Origin: Pseudopyrenochaeta lycopersici
Taxonomy: Eukaryota > Ascomycota > Dothideomycetes > Pleosporales > Pseudopyrenochaetaceae
Reading direction: 5' to 3'
Length of the DNA: 64,000 nt
Assembly: GCA_003313425.1 (NCBI GenBank)
Contig: NHZP01000004.1
Span: 372,001-436,000, forward strand
Shown: piece by piece, positions 43,754 to 55,978 of the stretch
Numbering within the stretch: the stretch's first letter is position 1
Layout: each line of letters starts with the position of its first letter
Program-made: the position numbers and the translations under genes
Notes under the pieces: model-generated
The model's database searches: none
Told to the model about the DNA's origin: nothing
What the model saw: the letters and a program-made list of their open reading frames with translations, nothing else

Positions 43754-46335
43754 ATGCGTCCGTTTCGCCTGCTCCTTTCGCTCTCTACGAGCTTGTTAGC
43801 TGTTACTTTGCTTCTCTACCTAGCCTTTGGGTCGCCTCAAGACGAAGAGTTTGAAAGAGCATCCACTTCTGCCAGCAAGGGCAGCTTCAAAGCGCTCTTT
43901 TCCTTCACCTCACCAGCCTCGCTCTTCCCGCCCTCCGCCATCATCAGCCTGACCGACGACAACTCGACCTTTTTCCTCGCACGGCCCGCAGCGTTTGGAC
44001 CTGCCCTACCCAAAGATGGTTTAAGTGGCCCACTATGGATTGGGAGCGGCTTCGGCGAGGATACATGGGGAAAAGGTGAGTTGGGCTGTGGCGATGTGCC
44101 TGGATGGGATGATGGCGGCGACGGCCTTCTCGGTAGTGCCACGTCTTCTGCCCATGTTGGGCGTAGAACGAAGGACACCGCCTCAGTCGAAGCCGAGGCG
44201 CCTCAGGGAAGACTTGCCGAAGGCGACACAGAGGAGACACACAAGGAACAACCGCTGGTAGATGGAACAGACGACCACCTGCAGCCCAGCACACGGGAAA
44301 ACTACAAAATGCGGGACACAGGCTATGCCGATATTAGAACGCTCCAGGAGAGCGCTGAAATCGTGGGAAAGATTGCTCTTCTCAAGCGAGGAGGCTGTGG
44401 CTTCCTGGCCAAAGTGCAGTGGGCGCAGAGACGAGGAGCAACCGCCGTAATCGTTGGCGATGATGTGCGCGGTGGAGCGTTGATTCGCATGTACGCCAAA
44501 GGAGATACCTCCAACATAACCATTCCATCGCTCTTCACTTCGCATACTACTGCCCATTTGCTATCTTCTCTGTTACCATCCGAGGGTTTCCTTCCTGAAC
44601 TTGCCACTGGCGAGCGTTCCACGCTTGTGGCCAGCGACGATGGAGATAAGATACGTCGCCCAAAGTCTGACCAGAAACCAGACACCAAAAGTCGGCCTCC
44701 TTCGACTAAAGCCGCACCAAAGTTGACCGATAGTTTGATGCAGGAGAAGCAGCATATTTCGGGACCAGCAAACGAAGCCCCTCAAGCTGCTTTAGAACAA
44801 CCAGATTGGCTACATAAGCTCCTTTCCGCAATCAGCTTCGGCCGGGGGGATGGCAACCCTCCTAAAGCGGGCAGCCGAAGACTCCCCACGAGCGGCGAGC
44901 TCAAGTGGGTCGAAGCCGGCGATTGGGACGATGATCAAAAGCCTATCAAGACCAAGTCTGCAGCACTCAGCCTCACATCCACCGTGGTGTCGAATGGATT
45001 CAACATTGGAAAGCAGGATTGGCGGGATCCGGATCTTCTACCCGTCGCCTTGTCAACGAGCGGAGTCAGAAATGGTCCCAGTCCAACTCCGGCCATTATC
45101 AAGGCAACCGATAATGCCCTACCTGGAAGTGGAGAGTACACTCGCGTGGCTGGAAAGGATGTTGAACGTAAGACATGGTGGAGCAGATGGTCTGGCTCGA
45201 GTGACGAAGTATCATCGCACGTCGAATCACGGCATGCTGAAGTGAGAAGCATAGCATCCATCACCGGCACAGATTTTAAGAGAGTCGAGACGTCACCAGT
45301 TGAAGCAGCTTCGCACAAAGGTCTTTGGGTCACTCTTACGCCTACGAACGTATCGACCAGTCCCTTTTTCGATACCCTCTTAGTTCTTGTTGTCAGTCCG
45401 TTGGTAACATTGACTGTCGTATACGCTTTGCTTCTTCTTCGATCCCGTATACGACGCCGACGCTGGAGAGCGCCCAAATCAGTTGTAGAACGCCTTCCCG
45501 TCAGAACCTACCAGACTATCAGTGGCTCTTCATTGTCCCCAACGCCTGATGCGTCCTCTCCTACGACCCCACTTCTTCAGCACTCTCCAACCCAGCCCGC
45601 GTCCTCTGCACCCCGCCTGGGCCAACTGGCCGAGTCAGAGGTCCCAGCTACTTCGTCCTCTATTCAACATGGGACACGTGACCGCGAAGAAGAAAAGCGC
45701 GAATCAGGACTAGCGGCATGGAGACGTCGGTACGGAGGGCGACAAAGAGAATGTGTCGTTTGCCTTGAGGAGTATGAGGATGGGGTCAGCCAGGTTATGA
45801 GTCTACCGTGTGGTCACGAGTTCCACGCGGACTGCATGTGAGCAGGACAATTCCCCGCAAACAACGAAAACATTCTAACCTTTCCAGAACACCTTGGCTC
45901 GTCACACGCAGACGCACATGTCCCATTTGCAAAGGAGATGTCGTACGCTCCCTGTCCCAGTCATACCACGATCGTCTGCAATCACCTTCGCCTATACGCT
46001 CGCCTCCATACTCGGGCGGCGCGGAGGATGTGCAAGTTCAAGCCGCTGAGACTCGCAATGACTCTCCTTCAGCCTCACGACCTGTTCCTATCTCTACGTC
46101 TGGGCCAGCCACTTATACATCGCATGGCGATGATGTAGAGGTGGGTTGGTCTGGAGACGAGATACGCCACAACTCACAAGACATACCCGAAGGCAGGCCC
46201 GCTGAACTCAGCACCTCTTTGCGAGAATTGAGTTCAACAGTTTCGACTGTCATTTGGCGAGGCTTCGAGGCGGTCAGGAACACCACTGGCCTGCAACGGC
46301 GTCCGCCACCGGACGATATTGACAGGGATCGGTGA
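43754..46335 (+). CDS. PA-TM-RING ubiquitin ligase
   Basis: Two exons (43754-45837 and 45888-46335) give 843 residues. The N-terminus (MRPFRLLLSLSTSLLAVTLL) is a signal or anchor sequence. A protease-associated domain spans about residues 190-275 (IVGKIALLKRGGCGFLAKVQ, GATAVIVGDD). After a long Ser/Pro/Lys-rich stretch comes a membrane helix near 533-560 (LLVLVVSPLVTLTVVYALLL), then Arg-rich RSRIRRRRWR on the cytosolic side. The RING-H2 finger near 662-705 reads CVVCLEEY, PCGHEFHADC and TCPICKG, with the intron cutting directly after the His/Cys core; it keeps all eight ligands. Such ligases sit in endosomal, vacuolar or Golgi membranes and ubiquitinate membrane proteins; the PA domain faces the lumen. 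Specific targets are unknown. Confidence 0.92.
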
Positions 46336-47772
46336 CTGACTCATAGCAATTGACAGATGGGTATGACAGATTTTGGTCGCATTGGAAAGGTATACCCTGG
46401 ATTCAGACTATAAAGGCGTTGCACTGGGCGAGCTACATTGTTAATTGATGGTATTCATTTCTTGGACTGCAATGGAAGTATGATCAGACCTCACTCAACC
46501 CAATATCATAATGGGAAGTGAATCTTCCCATACCACTCATTTCCAATCATTTTGAGCGTTTGATGACTACAAGCCTGGGGTTGTTTTGTCTTCTTCAGGA
46601 AAAGCTAATCGTATAGAACAACCCTCGCATCATCCTTTTTTTCTACCGGAACTGATTAAAAGGCATACTACCCAAAGTGCGTACGACGCAGGGGCTTAAG
46701 TATATTGCACGACATACGATCTGAGCATCAGCATAACGGATCAGAGTGGATGCGTGATTGAACTTGCTCACCGAGTGAAACTTCCAAGATCGCAAGAGCA
46801 TTCCTTGGTGAAGTGATGTACACACTTACATCACTTGGTTTCGCGGAAACTCCACTTCTCCCTTGACGGTACGACCCTACAGATTCCCGAAGCTCGACGC
46901 TGCAAGGGAATCCTTAATTCTTTGCCGTCCATGGCCCCTAAAAAAAAGCTCTCAGTATGAATTACCCGGTCCGCTTTGCCTATTAAACCCGTTTATATAC
47001 GTACACATCTGGGCAATTTCGGTTCGCTTAACCAGGGTTCTCTCCAACGGCAACAACAACACGGGGAAACAAGATTGCGAAATCTTCGCAAATGTGTAAC
47101 CAACGAATCGCATTTACGCAACTTCCCGGTCAGGTCTCCATGTACCTGATCGTCTCGGTTCTAGGCTCCGGATTGATCTGCACGCAGGCATACCCCGCAG
47201 AAACCGCGCCAGCTATGTAATGTGAAGAAGGCTTATTAGGATGCTATTCTTAGGTTCGTCTTTACATGTCTTATTATTGTAATGCCCTCCCTTGCCAACA
47301 CGACGTCAGCATTCTGCAACTTAGTTGTACGACAAGCACGTTGAATGACTTTCCGATTTCCTTTTCGGCAGTCTTATTCCGAGGAATGCGACATATTTAC
47401 ATTGCGTTTCAGCACTTCACACCATACAGCTTTTCGGGCTGTGCGCCACTTGAACTTGGCCTATTACCCTGCACCTGACATTTTCAGCTCGTGTTCGTGA
47501 TACAACACAGACTCCAGACGTTGGCTTGCAGGAAAGCTTTGAAGCTAATTTGGATGTTATGAACCGTCTGCTTGGCGACAAGTATAAAGACGGCTCGTCG
47601 GGTGGTGGAAAATTAATCTTTGGTGGTGTCAGGAAAGAGCTAGCGGGAGTTGTGGCTTGGATCCCAACTAATCTACATATTTGACTTTGAAGTCTCAAGA
47701 TCTTGAACTTACAAGCAAAATTTCGTCGAGTATTCCCGACTCCCTCGACACAAGCAATTGCTATCCCTGACG
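46336..47772. other. Intergenic, 1.44 kb, with one orphan coding-like stretch
   Basis: Mostly featureless and AT-rich. Only 47488-47684, listed separately, looks like coding DNA. Confidence 0.5.
47488..47684 (+). other. Orphan exon-like open stretch
   Basis: A 197-nt open frame follows an acceptor-like TTTTCAG and ends in TGA. It reads VRDTTQTPDVGLQESFEANL, MNRLLGDKYKDGSSGGGKLI and ELAGVVAWIPTNLHI, which has good protein-like composition. No upstream exon with a matching donor and ATG was found. An internal ATG at 47559 would give a 41-residue peptide. It may be the last exon of a small unrecognised gene or a remnant. Confidence 0.3.
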
Positions 47773-48894
47773 ATGAAGTCGATACTTCTTATTCTGTCCT
47801 TCCTTGGTGGTTTCGCTCTGGCTCAGGGCCTTCTCGATGACGACTGCCAATGTCCACAGGTTAAATGCCCAAGCAATGATGTTATAGTACGTAATTGGCC
47901 CCATTCTTAAAGAACTAAGTATCTTCAGCTTGACTGATATGCTGCAATAGGCACTGTGCCAATGCCTCAACGATAGGGAAACTCTCTGCAAGACGAGATG
48001 CCCTAAATACCTTCCTACATACAGGGTCAGTCAAATTATGACTCATTTATTTGATATCAGACTGACGAAAGGCCTCAGCCGTGCCCTGGCGTGCCCATCC
48101 CTTTACCGACACCACAGCCGACCCCAATTCCTCCCATTTGCCAATGCGAGGAAGTCTTCTGCATCCAAGTCTGGCCAGGTTCCTGCCATTGTGCTAACAA
48201 TGCGGCGCAAAAGTGCTACGAGAAGTGCGGTGGTAAGAAGCCAGTACTTCAAGCCTGCCCAGCAATCGATATTTCAGTCCGAGCACCCAAACCTGAACCT
48301 GAACCAGCACCTGAGCCAACTTCTGAGCCAGAGCCCGCGAAATCTTGTATGTGTGAGCAGATCTTCTGTGTTCAGATGTGGCCAGAGTCATGCTATTGCG
48401 CGAATGCAGCAGCAGAGCAATGCCATATCCGATGTGGCGGCCGGAAGCCTGAGCTTCAAGTATGTCTGCCTATCACTCAGGCTTACAAGCCGTAACTTCA
48501 CTAAAATCAATAGGATTGCCCACCTCAAACCAGCAAAACCCTCTCTACCATGATCATCCCCAAGCCTACTCCTTCTCCAACTGAATCCATAAGCCCACCT
48601 AAACCAACAAACACGCATAAAGTCTGCGGCGGTGGTCGTGGCAACTACCTAACTTGTGACGAAGGCTACGTTTGTATCACAGACCCTTACACACCCGGTT
48701 GTGGCCCCGCATGCGATGGCCTAGGCATCTGTGTGAAGGACAAGATGTGTGGTGGGTTTGCGGGCTTCGATTGTGAAGAGAAGGGCCAGGTGTGCCATGA
48801 TGATCCAAGGGATGAATGCGATCCCAAAAAGGGTGGTGCAGACTGCGGAGGATTGTGCGTTTGGCCTCATAAGAGCTTGTATGAGGAGGTTTAG
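47773..48894 (+). CDS. Secreted cysteine-rich protein with three copies of a Cys module
   Basis: Four exons (47773-47886, 47951-48025, 48061-48459, 48514-48894) give 322 residues. A signal peptide (MKSILLILSFLGGFALAQ) leads to three related modules with spacing C-x-C-x4-C-x7/8-C-x-C-x7-C-x3-C: Cys25 onward (CQCPQVKC, split by intron 1), about 90-119 (CQCEEVFC, SCHCANNAAQKCYEKC) and about 159-190 (CMCEQIFC, SCYCANAAAEQCHIRC). Modules 2 and 3 are nearly identical in key positions. Pro/Glu-rich linkers (PLPTPQPTPIPP, KPEPEPAPEPTSEPEP) separate them. The C-terminus has two further repeats, KVCGGGRGNYLTCDEGYVC and KMCGGFAGFDCEEKGQVC, the second running into PRDECDPKKGGADCGGLCV, known from other mould secreted proteins. 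No enzyme motif is seen. Wall-binding or effector function is inference. Confidence 0.82.
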
Positions 48895-49781
48895 GAATTA
48901 GGAATGTGGAGGCAGACAAATTGTAATTTCTTTCCTTCAACAATCAAGAGGTTATGAAGGTTGAGTTACACTGGAATTTTTGTGCTTCGGAAAGCCATAA
49001 ATGTGAACTGTGAATCTCGGAGACGGTTTGCGGGGACCTAACATGTGCCTACTTGATCTGGAAAAATTCAGTCCGGTGCCTTACATCACTACGCCATACT
49101 TGCAGATAGAAAATTGACCATGAGTAGAGCCAGATAATTTCTGCTTGCCATATTGAGATGTTTAATCTCTAATCCAGTCAGGATAAACGCCAACTAGAAC
49201 TACGAAAACCGCGGATTTCACCCAGCACTCAGGAATGCTTTCATGCGAATAGCGAATACAGTCACATGAAGCCATTGGCACGCTTTCTTATAACCTATGT
49301 TAATACATCCTTGTATCTGACACTGCTACTGATAAACTTCTTGCGCTTTTGTTGGCTTATTGTGAGCCATTCACCAAAGCGCTTGCCTCTCGTTTGATGA
49401 TTTACAAATTAGATAAATTAGATGGTTTTTGGGCGATACCGGCCCCGAACATCTAGTAGCAACTTAATTGTGACTAGAAATTGTGAGCCTCATGAAATAT
49501 GTACTAAAAGCTTGTGCAGTCATAAGGAGTATGCAAAAGGTTTGCGTTCTGGCTACATGTTATTTATTAGCTAATTGTCTAATCAACAAAGAAAGTGTTG
49601 TAGCAAATACACTAACCAGATGAGCAATTGTAACATATGTACAACAATTTGGGAGAACGGCTTCAACACGGAAGGGTGACAGACGCATGCTTTATACGAT
49701 GTATTTCTGGTGTGTCTTTAAACAATGGCAAATATCATCAAGATCCAACAGCTTTCTACATGCTTAATATCTTCGACTTTC
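48895..49781. other. Intergenic, 887 bp, AT-rich
   Basis: Between convergent genes; noticeably AT-rich from about 49100. No coding-like stretch was recognised. Confidence 0.55.
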
Positions 49782-51276
49782 TCATCCCTTGAAGATTTCA
49801 ATTGGAAAAGCATCCGCCACCGCCTGATACCCCGCGACATTGGGGTGCAACCCATCTCCTCCATTGTACTTCGCATCCAGTTGTTCGACATTATTCTTAT
49901 TTGCCAGGATCCCCGCCAGGTCAACTAGATGATCAAATGTATTACTTTCGAGTATCCATTTATTCACTCTTCTCCTCGTTTTTTCTCTTTCTGTGCCTTG
50001 GTAGCTGTTGCCTCCAAATGGCATGATTGTGCCACCAATAGTCACATAACCAGCTTTCTTCGCGTCGGTGACGATTTGTGTGAAAGCTTTGATAAGCTGA
50101 TCGCCTATAGAGGTCTGTGTCGATGCACTATTTGCGCCTCCACCAATGTCATTCACCCCTTCAAAGATCATCACCCATTTTACGCCGGGTTGATCGATTG
50201 CGTCACGCTTGTAACGTGTAAGCAGTGTTGGGCCGAGACCACCGCTTAGAACTGCATTCCCCCCTGCGGCTTGATTACAAACTGCTACGTTGGTATAGTT
50301 TGACTTCTGAAGGCGTGCGAGGAGAAGATCGGGCCATCTATCGACTGAGTTAGGCTTTCTTTATGGCATGAATGATTGAAATTTACCGATTGTTTTTATT
50401 ATCGTCTGAACCTCGACCGTCTGTGATACTGTCGCCAAGGATAATCAAAGAGTGTACGTCTCTTGGTACGTAGGCTTGTACTGCACTAATAAAATACCTA
50501 CAGACTCATAAGTATCTTCAAAGTCATTGGATTTAACTCAAACATATACGCACCAATGTACACTCGAAGTTCCCGTAAAGGTGGTAGCATTGACCTTGTT
50601 CCCAGTCACAAACCAGCTCGTTGTCCTACTTCCCGGATGTCCTGTGATACTGCTCCCACTTTGTCCCTGCTGACTATATAAACTGACTGTGACCATACTC
50701 TGCGGTTTTACTTCGAACGCAATGTCATCGCTGATGACAACCTGTCCTCTAGGTACAGTGAAGCTGCTCTTCCCGCCTACGGTGATGGCTGCCAAAGGTG
50801 AGGCTTGCACACCGCTTACTCCTGCAGCTCCACCAGTAGGGATACCAACGGAACCCGCGGTTATGGGAAGGTCGGAGCCACCAAAAGTGTTTGAGATTGT
50901 AATCCTTAGTTTCGAGGTACCAACCGACATGTGGAGGGTCTGCCGAAGAGTGGCGTCCTTCAGAACGCCGCCTGAGCTCTACATAATGTCAAATTGAGCG
51001 ACGATGTGAAATTATCCAAGACTATCAATACTAACAAACGGTGATGGCGGCATGTTGTTGGCCTCCACAAGTTGTGGCATACCTGAATGTGAAAGCATAG
51101 AGTCAGAGTATATCTCATCAGCCATTGGGATCTTGGAATCTCATACTAGTCCATGTATTGATCCAGTGAAATCCATCTTGTCGCTTGGTATTGGCTTCTA
51201 TCGCGATGGCGTAAGCTGTAGGGAAATAGAGATACCAAGTTACAAAGGTAACCAGGACAAATGAAAAGTAAATCAT
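49782..51276 (-). CDS. Secreted SGNH/GDSL hydrolase
   Basis: Five exons (51276-51147, 51082-51036, 50978-50554, 50497-50387, 50337-49782) give 422 residues. The start is the ATG before IYFSFVLVTFVTWYLYFPTA, a signal peptide, followed by a dibasic TKRQ site. An N-terminal beta-rich domain (TLRQTLHMSVGTSKLRITIS) precedes the SGNH fold. Catalytic blocks are ILGDSITDGRGSD (Ser), the oxyanion Gly in NQAAGGNAVL, FEGVNDIGG (Asn) and DGLHPNVAGY (Asp and His). The tryptophan and tyrosine of HWYFISAVQAY are created by splicing exon 3 to exon 4. Family members hydrolyse esters of lipids or acetylated sugars; the two-domain form resembles secreted fungal lipase/esterase-like proteins with uncharacterised substrate. 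An ATG 45 bp upstream (51321) is in frame but spoils the signal peptide. Confidence 0.9.
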
Positions 51277-52677
51277 TGCAAACGATTCCCACAAATATGT
51301 GATGTAATTGTGAACTTGCACCGAAATGTTCAGATTTTGGGCAGCGTCAAATATTTAAAGCTTGGCCCGTTCTGTCTGCGATTAGGCAGCGTCAATAGCC
51401 GCAATTCGTTATGCAATCTGCGCTTGAATCCAGAAAGGGGATAACACCACAATCCTGTTTTTGGAGGTAATGTGGGAAAGTGCTTGGAAATCTGTTTTTG
51501 GTATTAATTAACAAAGCGGGGTACAGTGAGGCTCCACAGAACTTCCAGATTCAAGCGGGTTTGATACCGATACAATAACCGGAGACATGAGCCGCGCGCC
51601 ACAAAAGGCCGATAATAAACACTCAACTTAAAGAAAATAGAACAGAGTAGCGTACTTCTAATCGTCCAAACATTTAAAGCATTGGTGGCCTGCGAGTACA
51701 TGGTGTTGGTATGGAGGAGCAAACTGAGATGTGAATATCGTTTCTGGGCAATGCAATTGTTGAAAAGTGATGTTCAAGAAACAGCTAAACTTCATGAGAC
51801 CATCGGAAGCGACTAATCGTATGGTCGGAAGCTACTCATTTTTCTAGTCTACAAGCTCAGGAGCTACTTCGATTATTATTACCAATCGAAGAAGCACAGA
51901 AACTAGTTATTCTTAGTGATATCATCATTTCTCGAAGAGAGTTCTCTACTATCTGAAAAGGCACTTCGTGAACCCATCACCAAGGAGCGTCGAGTGCCTT
52001 TAATGCAGTTACAATTGTCAATCTGTTTCGAAAACTTTTGAATATACTCAGGTCTGGCAGTCCGAAGGCGGGTACGACTACTTCCTCCAAAGAAGCTTGA
52101 CATGGTGGAGTTGGTAATGCATTTTCAGCGCGGGATAGGCGGGAAAAGGGTATTGAAATCATTACTTTACATTCAGCACCTCTGCTGCTAGGTAAAGCAC
52201 ATGCATACGCCCCCGAGTTTCTCTGATCGGCATGAGACACACATACTTGTTATCCACAAAGTCCAAAAGGGGGCTGCTAATAGGGATTGGAGGTGTTGCC
52301 AGAGCCAGCCTAGTCGAGAAAATTAGATTCAGCGAGTAGAATTCTGAGCTCAAACGCTAGCTTTCCTTCATCATAATAGTCTACAAAGCAAATGGATTAT
52401 GAACCCCCACTCAAAGCGAATCTCTTCTAGTTTGGTGTCCTTTCTGCGTCTGCGGCTAAGTGAGATACAACGTTGTCTTCCATGCAGGCGGAGCATACTT
52501 TGAGGGACTACGGTGTCACTGGTGCGAGTGCACTGTCTAAAGAGAGTATAAATTGACTCAAAGAGCGAAAAACTTCTGAAACACTCATCCGGCGTGTCAA
52601 CTGTCTCTTTGAACTAGACAAAAAAGTAGAGATCGCTCGAAAAATTTGACAGATAGCCATTCCTCCCACACGATACC
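51277..52677. other. Gene-poor AT-rich stretch, left part
   Basis: Upstream of the SGNH gene. On the minus strand 52353-52162 reads NKYVCLMPIRETRGRMHVLY, moderately coding-like, but lacks start and splice context. Otherwise nothing. Confidence 0.45.
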
Positions 52678-53105
52678 TCAAACGGGTCGGTTTTCATCCG
52701 TTAAGTCCGTTATTGTTTTTGTCTGGTACCAATATACTATGCAAGTCAGTGGCTTGCCTGTAAAAAACTCCTTTGAAGCCTCAACAGTACCGCCAGTAAA
52801 AAGTAGAATTCGAGAGGCGAATCTTCTATCGCGCACGTTTCCATACCAGGCCTGGCCCACTTTTTCAACATTACCGATTGTGCATGCCCATAGATCATTG
52901 AATTTAGAGTGTTAGATATTGGATTCGGATGGATAGATAGGGCCATAGAATCGACGCTTTCAGGAATAACGAGAACCGTGCTAGCGCAAACTTTGCGCCT
53001 ATTAGAGTTGGAACTGAGGTCATAGGTAAATATGCTGCGTATTTTGTAATTTCTCAGCTAATTGGCAGTTGGAACTGACAGATATCCTTTTTCTGGGCAC
53101 TGCAT
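52678..53105 (-). pseudogene. Possible decayed gene, unknown family
   Basis: Minus-strand coding-like text starts MQCPEKGYLSVPTAN at 53105, meets TAG, continues in frame as LRNYKIRSIFTYDLSSNSNR, VCASTVLVIPESVDS and HPNPISNTLNSMIYGH, then the protein-like pattern moves to another frame: DLWACTIGNVEKVGQAWYGN, RFASRILLFTGGTVEASKEF and YWYQTKTITDLTDENRPV, stopping at 52678. No splice sites were found that repair both the stop and the frame change. I do not recognise the family. It lies within the longest gene-poor stretch of the window. A gene with unrecognised introns is the alternative. Confidence 0.38.
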
Positions 53106-54612
53106 GGGTGAAGCTTGGAGGCAGAGAGAGGATTAGATATGCTCATGCAAATTGAGCTGTAACCGTAGCCTCCAATTGGGACTAGCTCAGTCACACTTAT
53201 CCTTTATATTACAACCCGAGAGAAAGTCCGGGGGAAGGTTTGCTCGTGTCTATAGCCATGCTCGCTCGATAATGTAGTCAGCGCATACGATGAAGCCTCC
53301 AAACTTCAATCACTCGTCTTGGCAGCACCCAAAATCAATGCTGTTTACTGATCAAGTATGACATTGGAGATCGTGGAGGATTTGTGGCCATTGTTTGTAA
53401 CATCCAACAATTACGGTGTTGGTTGTGTCATTGTGCCTAGCGTCTCCATAAGAGAACTAGTATCGAGGCATCTGAGAAATAGTATGGACAAGACTACGCC
53501 CTCTGGACCGAATCACACCATCTCAGCATCGGCATGCGTTAAAGAAAATTATTGACCGTGTATAATACAGCGCTGCAAACCACACCAATAATATTGAGCA
53601 TGTAGATAATGAAGATCGAGCCACGTGCGAATGTCGCGGCGGGCATGTGAACGTGAAGTTTGATACTGAGGTGCAGGTTGTCGACAGCTCTGATGTTCAA
53701 AGGATTGTCAGTAATGTTCCTCGTGGTCCAGAGTGTAGCCTACAATGGGCTGTCACAATGCTGTAAATTGCTGCAAGTCCAGCTGCGTCCGGTCATCCTA
53801 ATGTTTTAAAGTTTGACAGTGGGAGCGAAACGGTACTTACTCCATTTGGGAGGATTCGTCTTACAGGGGCAGTTTTGCCGGTGGAGATCGCCACTAGCAT
53901 CTAGCCCCCTTGCTTACGACTCACGTTCGCTTCTATCGAAACTATAACATGACGCCAGTCGCAGCGTTCCAAAGCCGGTGTCACGAGAGACCCAGCGTAG
54001 TTCGACTTGCGCCGAAGAAGGTCGCTGGCGCCTACGAGAATTCGCAACCCTGCGCCTTGCAGTTTGCGCGACCGCAGCGAAAACACCAGAACGTTGCTAA
54101 GTTTCACGAACAAGGGGCACCATTTTGTACCCGTGCTCGGTAGACCAGCATCGCGGCAATTGTATACTGAGGCCTGCGAGACTCTGCTGTTATCTCGTGC
54201 ATGTTTCACCATTTTTGTTCACTTCGGATCATGAGCTTGGCCGGATATCCTCCGCGCCTGTTTGGAGGACCCCGGCGGAAGAGCCCATAGTCATCGCCTT
54301 CAAATGTGGTCTGTGTGGAAACGTCTGGTTGGGGTTGTACTACGCAAGTTTATCAGCCAATGCAGCCCCAAATTTGTAACACCAGTCAAAACTCTATTGG
54401 GCGGCAGTCAGCATGGAAAGAGCGAACAGCTTTTCGAGGGCCCCCACCTGATACCAAACTTATCATGTAGCTATGATTCTAGCGCTGAAAGGCTTCCACG
54501 TACATACTTCCCTCCCCAGTCGCCAATCGCACCCGTTCTTACGGCTTCCTTTTATCCAACCCCCAATTTATGGTGTTCTCCCTGTGGCAGATGAACTTCC
54601 GTAGCCGTCAAC
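53106..54612. other. Gene-poor stretch, right part
   Basis: Upstream of the 7TM gene. Short open frames on both strands have irregular composition. The last 100 bp should hold the promoter of the 7TM gene. Confidence 0.5.
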
Positions 54613-55978
54613 ATGCGACTCCCGCCTACAGAAGTATTACTGTCCTGGCCAAATCCGAACTATGAACGTCCGATCACACGTGGCAACGGTTTGCTCGTTG
54701 TGAACTCGATATTCATCATCCTTGTCGTCATCACGGTCTCTCTGAGACTATACACGCGATTGGTGATCAAAAGATGGTTTGGACTCGACGATATCTTTAT
54801 CCTGTTGGCAGTGGTGAGATAGTAAAGCCCATTGAGTCGAAATGTAACATCTGATATGAATTAGGGCTTTACGATCGGTCTTACCGCCGTGGTTCTCCTT
54901 GCGAACCAACGGCTCGGATGGGATCGTCATGTTTATGATATACCGATTAAGGATTTCGTACCGACATCAAAGATAGCCATGACAGCTAAAGTTGTTTTCA
55001 CGGCAGCAGCAACCTTTACACGACTTTCCCTACATTGTTTCTACTATAGGTTGGTCTCGGATACAGGTAAAAGATGGTTCAGATGGTTGATCCACGCAAA
55101 CGTCATGTACACTATTGGCATCTTCGTATCATTTACTTTCATGGCTATATTTTTGTGTAATCCTGTGAAAAACTATTGGATGATTGGTGCACCCGAGGGC
55201 AGTTGCATGGATGAGGGTATTGTCACGCTGGTATGCGGTATAATCAACTGCATTGCGGATTTCGCAACAACAATCACGCCAATTCCGCTAATTCTGGGAG
55301 TAAGCACTCGCCTGATATACTTCGGAGAATACATCAATTGACCATGCCCAGCTTCACATGCCCCGTCGCCAGCGGTTCGCCGTAGCAGTGCTTTTCGGCA
55401 TGGGCAGTATTGTCACTGTTGCTGGGATTGTTCGAACGTGGTACATCTACAAAAGTCTCGTTGTAGAGTATGACCAAACATGGCATGCATACCCACTTTG
55501 GATAGCAGCAGCTGTGGAGATCGATCTGGGAGTGGTAAGTGAAGTAGCCACCAGTTCGAGGTGTCGCTGAGATAAACAGATCTGTGCATCAGCGCCTGTC
55601 CTTCGTCCGCTTCTTGTGAAGATACCTTTTAGTCTCTCTGAAACCTTCTCGCGCGGATTTTCGATCAAAAAGTCGACGGGCTATGCTTCAAACATCCAGT
55701 TGCCCAAAGCTTCTCGATCCGCGCCGAATTTCTCGACAGCGTCCTCAAACCGAAGATCAGAGCCTGTCAGTGGGCTTCTGGGTCCAGAGGATGACCGAAG
55801 CAAAAGCTATGAGATGAAGAACTGCGCTGGCGCAGAAGCCATTATCGGCAACGATCATGAACGTGAAAGTCAGGAAGCCATTCTCAAACGTGAAGATGCA
55901 ACAACAAACAAATGCGATATTACACGGTTGTGGGAGAAAACTCGAGCTAAGGATTTCAAGACACACACGAAGATATGA
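54613..55978 (+). CDS. Pth11-like / SAT4-type seven-helix integral membrane protein
   Basis: Four exons (54613-54813, 54865-55299, 55352-55534, 55580-55978) give 405 residues. Seven hydrophobic segments fit the fungal rhodopsin-like (SAT4) domain: VNSIFIILVVITVSLRLYTR followed by the conserved WFGLDDIFILLAV, KVVFTAAATFTRLSLHCFYY, FTFMAIFLCNPVKNYW, IINCIADFATTITPIPLILG, HMPRRQRFAVAVLFGMGSIV and WIAAAVEIDLGVICASAPVL. These are hallmark motifs of the group that includes the Pth11-class receptors, although most members have no assigned ligand. There is no N-terminal CFEM domain. The cytosolic tail is Ser/charge-rich (STGYASNIQLPKASRSAPN). The tail may be truncated by a frameshift: see the open stretch at 55975. 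All introns are GT-AG. Confidence 0.87.
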
